In this document: piece by piece, positions 8,420 to 14,636 of the stretch | Layout of the letters: each line of letters opens with the position of its first letter | Numbering within the stretch: position 1 is the stretch's first letter | Assembly (NCBI GenBank): GCA_024860865.1 | Contig: JACRDV010000066.1 | Coordinates: 1-33,018 of the forward strand | DNA: 33,018 bases | Direction: 5' to 3' | From: JACRDV01 sp024860865 [NCBI: Methanobacteriota archaeon] | Lineage (GTDB): Archaea; JACRDV01 | Notes under the pieces: generated by a model | Database searches by the model: none | Told to the model about the DNA's origin: nothing | The model's input: the letters and a program-made list of their open reading frames with translations, nothing else | Position numbers and translations under genes: made by a program

Positions 8420-10108
8420 ATGGAATATCCTATTTTAATTGATCTCGGAATAATTCTGTCGGCAGCTATCATTGGAACACTTGCAATGGAAAAACTCAGA
8501 CTGCCCGGGACATTAGGTCAAATTATTGCTGGTTTAGCAATCGGTCCATTTGCATTTGGATTGGTCCATGATGTGACTACAATTGAGATTTTTGCTTCTC
8601 TCGGTGCAATTCTTTTACTTTTTACAATAGGTTTTGAGTTTGGATTTGAACGGTTAAAGGAGGTAGGCGCTTCAGCTTTGGTTATAGCATCATTTGAACA
8701 ATTTGCTTGTTTTATTATTGGATTTGAGCTAGGGTTATGGCTTGGTTTTTCTTTTGTTGAAGCTTTGTTTCTTGGAAGTTTTTTAACTATAAGCAGCACA
8801 GGTATAATCTCCAAGCTATTAATGGATTTAAGGTTAATTAAAGCTCAAGAAGCGCAAGTGATAATAGGAATCCTAGTTATTGAAGATCTGTTCACTGTAT
8901 TTATCCTAGCCTTTCTTTCTAGCGCTGCAACAGTGAGTAAACCTCTACTTGTTTCTAGCTTAACTCCAGTTGCTATTAAAGCGACTTTCTTCTTTGTTTT
9001 TGCGGTATTGTTTGGAGTGAAAGTAGTACCAAAATTATTGGAATTCATCACTAAACATTCAAAATCTCCTGAACTACAGCTATTTTCAATTTTAGCACTA
9101 GGGTTTGTAACTGCATATCTTGGAATATCCTTTGGATTTTCCCCTTTGGTAGGCGCGTTTATTGCAGGATTAATTGCTTCTGAGATTCCATTGGCAAGGG
9201 GTACACTAGACAAAATTCATCCACTAAGAGACGTGCTCGCTGCTTTTTTCTTTGTTTCGATTGGGATGATGATTAATTTAGCTTCCTTGGCTAATGTAGC
9301 ATGGATTGGATTTATAATTGGTATAGCCGGAATATTGAGTAAACTAGTGAGCGGGACCTTGGGCAGTTTCATTAGCGGGTTCCCACTGGGATCGGCTGTG
9401 TTTGTTGGAGTAGGATTAATCCCAAGGGGAGAATTTTCTATAATTTTTGCTAAACTAGGGAATGACATAGGGATACTCGGCCAAGAATTTTATTCAATAG
9501 CTACATCTTTAGTTTTAGTTACTGCATTAGCCGGACCACTTCTATTAAAACAACGTAGAAATATTCACTATATGATTTCAACTGGTTTTCTTTCAACATT
9601 TGTAGAGGGATTTCTAAAACCACTCCGCGGATTTGAGATAGCGCGTTTTCTAATGTTAGACAGAATGGCCTCGGTAATTAGAAAGGCTGCCTTGAGGGTA
9701 ATTTTTGATATTTTGTTCTTGCTTTGTTTTCCATTGTTGGCCTACATAGGTATAGATTTACTAAGCCACTTTGAGCTCTCAAAAACTATGTTAATGGTAT
9801 CTAAGATAACAATCATTTTAATTGCCATGGCTTTTTGTCTTTTGCCTGTGCTACATTTGATGGAAGACATCAAAGAAACAGTTTCATTCACAAGTAGACA
9901 CTTTAGGATTTTCATAGGGGCTGGATATCGAAGAGTTATAATTGATGTAATTTTTGCATCTATATGCATAGGCTCTATAGTGTTTGCAACTCCTATTATT
10001 GCCTTCCTTGGAATGACTCGAAAAGTGATTTATTTGTTCGTGTTGCTAAATTTGACTTTATTAACATTAGTGCTCTGGGATGCTAGCAAAGCTATGAGAA
10101 AAAGATAA
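8420..10108 (+). CDS. CPA2 family cation/proton antiporter with extra C-terminal membrane domain
   Basis: Residues 1-380 of this 562-residue protein form a CPA2 antiporter: LRLPGTLGQIIAGLAIGP at the start, TISSTG in the unwound helix, Glu155-Asp156 in LVIEDLFTV, and GLIPRGEFSIIFAKLG near residue 335. The ion site is ED, not the DD of the neighbouring paralogue at 6534-7661, suggesting different ion or charge coupling. Kef proteins have an RCK domain at this point. Here residues 420-562 instead hold about four further hydrophobic helices joined by basic loops, and no Rossmann fold is visible. A TATA-like TTTATTTA lies about 27 bases before the ATG. It ends 2 bases from the convergent mscS gene. 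Confidence 0.85.
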   Translation: MEYPILIDLGIILSAAIIGTLAMEKLRLPGTLGQIIAGLAIGPFAFGLVHDVTTIEIFASLGAILLLFTIGFEFGFERLKEVGASALVIASFEQFACFIIGFELGLWLGFSFVEALFLGSFLTISSTGIISKLLMDLRLIKAQEAQVIIGILVIEDLFTVFILAFLSSAATVSKPLLVSSLTPVAIKATFFFVFAVLFGVKVVPKLLEFITKHSKSPELQLFSILALGFVTAYLGISFGFSPLVGAFIAGLIASEIPLARGTLDKIHPLRDVLAAFFFVSIGMMINLASLANVAWIGFIIGIAGILSKLVSGTLGSFISGFPLGSAVFVGVGLIPRGEFSIIFAKLGNDIGILGQEFYSIATSLVLVTALAGPLLLKQRRNIHYMISTGFLSTFVEGFLKPLRGFEIARFLMLDRMASVIRKAALRVIFDILFLLCFPLLAYIGIDLLSHFELSKTMLMVSKITIILIAMAFCLLPVLHLMEDIKETVSFTSRHFRIFIGAGYRRVIIDVIFASICIGSIVFATPIIAFLGMTRKVIYLFVLLNLTLLTLVLWDASKAMRKR

Positions 10109-10110
10109 TC

Positions 10111-11139
10111 TCAAGTTTCTTTTTTCATTATTAATGTTCTAACTGGGAATGGTATTTCAATTCCTTCTTTTTTGAATCTCTCATTAATTTGAGAATTGAT
10201 ATGATCAATTACAATCATTTTCTTCCTTAAATTTTCTATCCAAAATATTAATTCTAAGTTAAGCGAAAAATCACCAAAGCTTTTGAACAAAACTAAAGGT
10301 TGAGCATCCTTTAAAGCATATGGGGCATTAACAGCTATTTCAGTCAGAATTTTTTTAACTTTATTTAAATCAGTTCCATAAGCAACTCCAATTGGAACAA
10401 CTACTCTTATGCTTTCACTAGGTTGTGAGAGGTTAAGTACTCTGGTCTTAGTGATTTCAGAGTTGGGAACAATTAAAATAGCGTTATCGGGAGTTTTAAT
10501 TTTAGTAGTTCTTAAACCAATATCAACAACATCGCCAACTTCCCCACTTGCAAGTTGAATGTTATCTCCTATTTTAAATGGCTTACCGACTGAAATGTAA
10601 ACGCCAGCAAAAAAGTTGGCCAAAGTGTCTTGGAGAGCTAAAGCAATAGCTAAACCTGCGATACCTAAGCTTGCCACTAGCGGGCTGATTTCGTACCCCA
10701 ATGCCTTAATGATAATAATTGCACCAATTATCCAAATGAATACCTTGGCAATTCTTTGTAGAAGCCTTACAAGCTCTTCATCGAGTCGTGCTTCAATGCG
10801 AGCAGCAATCTGAGCTAGATAATTTCTAATAACTACATCAGAAATCCTAATAACTATCCAGATTCCTAGCAAAATTTCAGCAATTGAAAAAATCTTGTGA
10901 ACATAATCTGGATAAAAAGTTGGGAAAGTAGTTTTTACTGCAAAATAAGTCCCAAACAAAATAATTGCATAATAAAGAGGCCATTTGATTGTTTTAAGGA
11001 TTAACTCGTCAAGTTCTGTTTTTGTTCGAGCGGCAAGCTTAATAACAAAATTTTCAATAATAAATACTACTAACTTAGCAAACAAAATTGCCCCAATTAC
11101 TACAGCCAGAGCATATGCTAGTGACCAAATATCAACCAA
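10111..11139 (-). CDS. mscS: MscS-family mechanosensitive channel
   Basis: The 342-residue protein has three or four N-terminal helices and then the diagnostic pore-lining helix and beta domain: SLGIAGLAIALALQDTLANF, FAGVYISVGKPFKIGD and VGDVVDIGLRTTKIKTPDNA, followed by IVPNSEI. This matches the MscS core through the C-terminal alpha/beta domain. It should open on hypo-osmotic shock to release solutes. The pore helix keeps the small Gly/Ala residues needed for packing. Together with the adjacent antiporters and Ca2+ transporters it completes an ion and osmotic homeostasis cluster. The start at 11139 gives a normal family length. Confidence 0.9.
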   Translation of the reverse strand: MVDIWSLAYALAVVIGAILFAKLVVFIIENFVIKLAARTKTELDELILKTIKWPLYYAIILFGTYFAVKTTFPTFYPDYVHKIFSIAEILLGIWIVIRISDVVIRNYLAQIAARIEARLDEELVRLLQRIAKVFIWIIGAIIIIKALGYEISPLVASLGIAGLAIALALQDTLANFFAGVYISVGKPFKIGDNIQLASGEVGDVVDIGLRTTKIKTPDNAILIVPNSEITKTRVLNLSQPSESIRVVVPIGVAYGTDLNKVKKILTEIAVNAPYALKDAQPLVLFKSFGDFSLNLELIFWIENLRKKMIVIDHINSQINERFKKEGIEIPFPVRTLIMKKET

Positions 11140-11280
11140 TCAAATCACCAAAGAAGAGTTAAACAAATAGTGAAATTTTCATTATTGAACAATCTTTTTT
11201 AAAAAGCTTTTCTTTATTAACTTTTAGTTTTAGTTTTAATTTTAATTCAAAAGCTTTTAATCATAAGATAATGAAATTTA

Positions 11281-11370
11281 GGCTCAAAGTCCATGGCCTC
11301 CTGTTGCGGAGAATTCAGCATCCTAGTCTGCCCCTGCGAGCAGGAACACGAGATCATGAAACTATCCTAA
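11281..11370. other. GC-rich, hairpin-forming block in an AT-rich spacer
   Basis: The spacer 11140-11401 is very AT-rich except for this 90-base block of clearly higher GC. Two perfect small hairpins are visible: CTCC/GGAG (11298-11311) and CCTG/CAGG (11333-11344). GC-rich islands in AT-rich archaeal genomes often mark structured RNA. Alternatively, an ATG at 11293 opens a 25-residue Cys-rich peptide (MASCCGEFSILVCPCEQ...) ending at 11370. An AAGCTTTTAATC stretch just before it could serve as a promoter. I cannot decide between RNA, peptide and relic. Confidence 0.3.
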
Positions 11371-11401
11371 AAAATTTTAAAAAATCTAAAAGGATGAGTG
11401 A

Positions 11402-11830
11402 ATGCCTTATCCTAAGTATAAAAAGGCAGAATGTGGCCATTGGTCAACTGAAGAATATCTTCAAACACATAAATTATGTGCTAAGTGTGAAAATCTAAAA
11501 AGATATGGATCTGAGAATAGATGCCTTACTGATGAAGAAAAAGAGAGGAGAAGAAAAATTCGTCTGCTCAAGAGATTAAAATGTGAAAAGTGTGGGGAAA
11601 GCCTCTTAGCTGATTTGAGGTCAATTTTTTCAAATACTGCTGAACGTTATGTGGATGGAGAAATATCTTTTGAAGAAGCTGAGAGAGTATTGAAATCCGT
11701 CCACTTTCGGCATAATCATACTGATCATGACATTAGAGAGTTGAAATTATTTGAAAAATATAGAAGTATAGGATATGATTGGGAGAGTGCGTGGAAGAAA
11801 GCTCATAATGAAATACATGAAAACAATTAA
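11402..11830 (+). CDS. Zinc-binding protein of unknown function (DUF2293-like tail)
   Basis: The 142-residue soluble protein begins with a Cys/His-rich half: C11-x-H13, CAKC around 26-29 and CEKC near residue 60, with a very basic EEKERRRKIRLLKRLK between them. This looks like two metal-binding knuckles. The second half has the block VHFRHNHTDHD followed by helices. That block resembles the RHxHTxYD motif of DUF2293-type proteins, but I hold that only loosely. The ATG at 11402 follows AAGGATGAGTG, a fair ribosome site. An earlier in-frame ATG is not available. A nucleic-acid-binding role is possible from composition but unproven. Confidence 0.6.
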   Translation: MPYPKYKKAECGHWSTEEYLQTHKLCAKCENLKRYGSENRCLTDEEKERRRKIRLLKRLKCEKCGESLLADLRSIFSNTAERYVDGEISFEEAERVLKSVHFRHNHTDHDIRELKLFEKYRSIGYDWESAWKKAHNEIHENN

Positions 11831-11865
11831 GTTTTCTACGAACCTCTTTTTAAATGGCTTAGGCG

Positions 11866-11939
11866 CAAGTAGGTTTTAAATTTATTTCCTTTGTTCTGTC
11901 TCCAAATTCCGTTATCATTGTAGTTACATAACCTACTTG
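11866..11939. repeat. 10-bp inverted repeat in the spacer 11831-12068
   Basis: CAAGTAGGTT at 11866-11875 is matched exactly in reverse complement by AACCTACTTG at 11930-11939, with 54 bases between. It lies downstream of the zinc-protein gene. It may be a long-looped terminator or a relic; no gene is apparent in the spacer. Confidence 0.35.
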
Positions 11940-12068
11940 AACGAACGTCAAGAACCATTCCTCTTTTGAACAAGTCCTTTTTGTTTACTCCCGATATCTG
12001 ACTAAAATTTTAATTTTTATATGCTTTGTTGGGTTATAATCTTAAATTACTCAAAATAATTAATTTTC

Positions 12069-12398
12069 ATGTCTTATTGTTCTATCGAATATAGAAAGAA
12101 AGTTGGCAAAGAAATAGAATCCGGAGTTTCTACGCCGGCGCTCGGCAAATGCGGAATACTGTGTGAGATTTGTAATCTCAAAGAAATGGGCGAGTGCCAA
12201 GGATGCTCTATCGAAGTTCCTAAAGTTGACCCCTCCAAACAATGTCGGGTCTATCGATGTGTTCAAGCTAGCCAATTCGAATTTTGTTTTCAATGCGGGA
12301 ACTTCCCTTGTGATATTTATAAAGAAACTATTATGGACTGCCCACTTCGTTGGATGGTATTGCGCAAATTTGCAGAAAATTCGAAGAATCAAACTTAA
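12069..12398 (+). CDS. DUF3795 Cys-rich protein
   Basis: The 109-residue protein has the DUF3795 layout: CGILCEICNLKEMGECQGC (from Cys28), then C-x4-C with Tyr before the second Cys, FCFQCGNFPCD near 72-82, and a final DC. Eleven or more cysteines in paired CxxC spacing imply binding of zinc or an iron-sulfur centre. The family is common in archaea and anaerobic bacteria with no defined function. Upstream, TTTTTATATGC about 50 bases before the ATG is a possible TATA box. An overlapping reverse-strand frame is excluded because the cysteine pattern fits this strand. Confidence 0.75.
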   Translation: MSYCSIEYRKKVGKEIESGVSTPALGKCGILCEICNLKEMGECQGCSIEVPKVDPSKQCRVYRCVQASQFEFCFQCGNFPCDIYKETIMDCPLRWMVLRKFAENSKNQT

Positions 12399-12546
12399 AA
12401 TAATTGAAAGCACGTTTATGGTTCGCTTATTCATAAAGTAATACAAAATTTCTCCTGGCAGCCGATGCAATGTTATCATAATATAATCATTTTAAGTTAG
12501 ATAGTTAGATTATAACATGAAATGCAATACCGTTGGAAGTGCTTGA

Positions 12547-12813
12547 TTGAAAAAGCCTATCATAATTCAATGGAATGAGGATTCCATTAAACACATCGCA
12601 AGGCATAAGGTAACAGATAAAGAAGTAAATACAGCTTTGAACAGTAAAATTCTAATGAGAAAAATACCAGAAGGTTTACTAGAGATATTAGGAGAAGTAG
12701 AAGGTAGAATTTTATTCATTATTCTTAAGCGGGTTAGAGATAGATATAAAGTGATAACTGCAAGGGATGCAAACAGAAGTGAAAAAAGATTATATAAGAA
12801 AAAGAGAAAGTGA
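12547..12813 (+). CDS. BrnT-like toxin (RelE-fold ribonuclease family)
   Basis: The 88-residue basic protein has the BrnT/DUF4258 pattern: IQWNEDSIKHIARHKVTDKEV at the start, a central GRILFIILKR strand, and the terminal YKVITARDANRSEKRLY. In this family the conserved His/Arg and the final ITAR(D/E)....E...Y motif belong to a small mRNA-cleaving toxin fold. The only start giving the conserved first strand is TTG at 12547. It is followed directly by an AbrB-like gene, with the toxin stop (TGA, 12811-12813) overlapping a possible GTG start. Toxin-first order is normal for BrnT. Function is inferred from motifs only. Confidence 0.65.
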   Translation: MKKPIIIQWNEDSIKHIARHKVTDKEVNTALNSKILMRKIPEGLLEILGEVEGRILFIILKRVRDRYKVITARDANRSEKRLYKKKRK

Positions 12814-12818
12814 TTATT

Positions 12819-13037
12819 ATGAAAAAAGTTAAAATTGAGTCTATGGAAGATGTAGAAGCTTTGCCAGAAGGGGAGTGGGTAGAGGTTCCTGAAGGATTGC
12901 ATGCTAAATTTTATTACAAAGTAAATAAGGAAGCCAATAAGCTCACTATCACTCTTCCGAGAAATATGGCCAAAAGATTAACTGGCAAGCTGCTTGCAAC
13001 CTTTAAGGGTAAGAAAATCATAATAGAACAAATATAA
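12819..13037 (+). CDS. Probable antitoxin partner with AbrB-like C-terminal half
   Basis: The 72-residue protein begins with an acidic segment (ESMEDVEALPEGEWVEVPEG). It ends with a strand-turn-strand unit, LTITLPRNMAKRLTGKLL then ATFKGKKIIIEQI, resembling the AbrB/SpoVT swapped hairpin. The known BrnA partner of BrnT is a ribbon-helix-helix protein, so this pairing is not the textbook one. The start could be GTG at 12810, overlapping the toxin stop as GTGA, or ATG at 12819; I prefer the ATG. Tight coupling to the toxin gene supports an antitoxin role. The fold is inferred from sequence pattern alone. Confidence 0.6.
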   Translation: MKKVKIESMEDVEALPEGEWVEVPEGLHAKFYYKVNKEANKLTITLPRNMAKRLTGKLLATFKGKKIIIEQI

Positions 13038-13105
13038 ACCAAATTTTATAGAGATTGATACTTAATTGGCGCCGGGGACAGGACTTGAACCTGCGGCCAC
13101 TCGGT

Positions 13106-13120
13106 GACTGCTCAGCGGAT
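13106..13120 (-). other. tRNA-Asn intron 2 (canonical position 37/38, 15 bases)
   Basis: Loop bases CTGT (32-35) pair with intron GCAG as the central helix. The bulges are TA^A and TC^A, and the anticodon stem CTCGG/CCGAG is the outer helix. The intron body TCCGCTGA can close only a 2-bp stem with a 4-base loop, so this is close to the minimum size. CTCGG exists only after intron 1 is removed, implying an order of splicing. Confidence 0.7.
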
Positions 13121-13127
13121 TAACAGC

Positions 13128-13156
13128 TTCGCCTTTAGAGGATTAATCCGCTAAAT
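13128..13156 (-). other. tRNA-Asn intron 1 (position 30/31, 29 bases)
   Basis: Exon nucleotides CGCT (25-28) pair with intron GGCG to give the central 4-bp helix with one G-U. The flanking bulges are CG^A and AA^G, each cut after its second base. Inside the intron TTTAG pairs with CTAAA. The outer exon helix is only about 2 bp, so the motif is relaxed. Position 30/31 is non-canonical. Confidence 0.7.
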
Positions 13157-13254
13157 CGAGCGCTCTACCTGCTGAGCTACCCCGGCAAATTGGGGAAATC
13201 TTAATTACCGTCCTATTATTTATGTTATTACTCTTTTAAATTTGAGGTTTATTA

Positions 13255-13554
13255 ATGGAGAAGCCAAAGATAATAGTTCAATCTCCTCAAGTTGGAGTGA
13301 AAAAGCAGAAAGGTGGTTTTCTACGAAGGGGCCGCGGGTTTAGTTTGGGAGAAATAAAAGAAGTAAATTCGAACATAGGCCTCATGCGAAAGTTAGGTTT
13401 ACCAGTAGATACCCGCAGAAAAAGCATTCGATCAGAAAATGTTGAGCAATTAAAGGCTTGGTTTGAAAAAGTTAAGCCTGAACTGGAGAAAAAGAAAGCT
13501 GAAGCCAAAGCAAAAGAGAAAGAAAAGAAAACAAAAGAAGAAACGAAAGCCTAG
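13255..13554 (+). CDS. rpl13e: Ribosomal protein L13e (eL13)
   Basis: The 99-residue basic protein carries the L13e core: RRGRGFSLGEIKEVN (about 24-38), a helix, then LGLPVDTRRKSIRSENVEQLKAWFEK, which matches the eukaryotic VDPRRRN-S-E-L-N-LK motif. A Lys/Glu-rich tail follows from about residue 78. It belongs to the large ribosomal subunit. L13e occurs in eukaryotes and in TACK/Asgard archaea but is generally missing from Euryarchaeota, so it is useful for placing the organism. A GAGGT stretch precedes the ATG. The gene overlaps the last 4 bases of convergent top6A. Confidence 0.85.
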   Translation: MEKPKIIVQSPQVGVKKQKGGFLRRGRGFSLGEIKEVNSNIGLMRKLGLPVDTRRKSIRSENVEQLKAWFEKVKPELEKKKAEAKAKEKEKKTKEETKA

Positions 13555-14636
13555 GCAGGTTTAGGTTTAAAGTTAGGCTCATGCTCACGAATTTTATCGG
13601 GTAAATATTTCTCGACAACATAGCTTAAGCCGTGACGTGCCAATCCTTGCTGTTCGCTTTTGGCGCCCATTTTCTCCCAAAGTTCAAGTTGTTTTTGCCA
13701 AAACTTACCTTGATATCGAGGATCTTTTTTGAGCTCTTCAATTCTTTTGAAATCTTGGTCGTTAAATTTGTCAGTAGGAAGTTTATATTTGGTTATGTCC
13801 TCAGGGGTAACTCCAATCCAGATAGCATTAGGAGTGGCAAGTTCTTTGTTAACATGAGCAGCTTTCGCTGAACCAGAAATAACGACCATGGCTATAAATG
13901 AACCCCACGGATCTCCATCCGTAAAAACATATACTGGTAATTTTAGTTCCCCATGCAACCTTCTAATCATCCTTCTTGTTGCGCGGCTTGCTTGACCCTT
14001 CAGTCCGACAATCAATGCATCAAATCTTTTGTAGGCTCGCTCTTGAACAAGTCTGTGGTAGTAACCTAAAGTTTCAACAGCAATTAATCGTTTAGCCCCA
14101 CACCTCACAAACTCTATATCATCAACTATTGGGGGGATTGTGTAACCCCCCATCCCCGCTTTCTCAGCATGAATCTCATTACCATCAGGCTCACGAACAA
14201 GCACATCTCCAAAAACTCCGGCCCCTGACTCTTCCGGATAAATTCCGAAGTCCTCACGTTTACAGCCCAACATTACTTCGAGGTCTTCCGCAACCATATC
14301 GCTTTCTTGCTGATCGACAAATTTCCCACAAGGCCAACCTTCTCCATAATAGTACATTTCCCTGAGAGTTGCAAATTGACTTTTCTCAGCTAGCTCTTTT
14401 CCAAAAGTTGCAACACACATGGTCTGAGCAATCTTCTTTACATGAGCTATGTTGCCAGCTGACCTAAGTTTGTATTTATCTCCTAAAACATAACACCTTG
14501 CAACCGGATCATAAACAATATTCGAAGTTATTCTACTAGGCACTTGCAATTTCGGGGGTTCTCCTTTTCTAAGGTAATCAATTATATTTGTACCAAGCAA
14601 TTTCAATTCATTCAACATCTTTGTTTTCTTGTCCAT
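13551..14636 (-). CDS. top6A: DNA topoisomerase VI subunit A
   Basis: The roughly 361-residue protein is the Spo11-like catalytic subunit, which cuts both DNA strands with ATP-driven help from subunit B. The winged-helix (CAP) domain contains the active tyrosine in TLREMYYYGE (Tyr95/Tyr96; the second is expected to be catalytic). The Toprim domain shows the acidic residue in IAVETLGYYHRL and the Mg2+ motif TDGDPWG. I prefer the ATG at 14636, preceded by GGAG at about 8 bases. An upstream in-frame ATG at 14654 would add 6 residues. Either start lies inside the end of top6B (29 or 47 bases overlap), so the two subunits are translationally coupled. Confidence 0.93.
   Translation of the reverse strand: MDKKTKMLNELKLLGTNIIDYLRKGEPPKLQVPSRITSNIVYDPVARCYVLGDKYKLRSAGNIAHVKKIAQTMCVATFGKELAEKSQFATLREMYYYGEGWPCGKFVDQQESDMVAEDLEVMLGCKREDFGIYPEESGAGVFGDVLVREPDGNEIHAEKAGMGGYTIPPIVDDIEFVRCGAKRLIAVETLGYYHRLVQERAYKRFDALIVGLKGQASRATRRMIRRLHGELKLPVYVFTDGDPWGSFIAMVVISGSAKAAHVNKELATPNAIWIGVTPEDITKYKLPTDKFNDQDFKRIEELKKDPRYQGKFWQKQLELWEKMGAKSEQQGLARHGLSYVVEKYLPDKIREHEPNFKPKPA

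Larger units (their letters stand above)
13067..13186 (-). tRNA. tRNA-Asn (GUU) with two introns, CCA encoded
   Basis: On the minus strand the acceptor GCCGGGG (13186-13180) pairs with CCCCGGC (13077-13071), followed by discriminator G73 and an encoded CCA. D arm GCTC/GAGC and T arm GCAGG-TTCAAGT-CCTGT are regular. A clean 5-bp anticodon stem CTCGG/CCGAG with a 7-base loop CTGTTAA, anticodon GUU, appears only if two introns are removed: 29 bases between positions 30 and 31, and 15 bases between 37 and 38. Spliced length is then 73 plus CCA. G73 agrees with Asn identity. Both introns form acceptable bulge-helix-bulge sites for the archaeal splicing endonuclease. No other tRNA is nearby; it is divergent from L13e. 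Confidence 0.85.

Noticed and set aside
11836-11958. 40-residue minus-strand ORF in the spacer after the zinc-protein gene
   Set aside because: No ribosome site, no recognisable pattern, and competing frames look equally protein-like.
12060-12479. 139-residue minus-strand frame opposite the DUF3795 gene
   Set aside because: The plus strand has the conserved cysteine spacing; the opposite frame is a shadow.
13067-13186. Single-intron model for the tRNA with anticodon UAG
   Set aside because: It leaves an A-C mismatch in the anticodon stem, and a Leu tRNA would need a long variable arm, which is absent.
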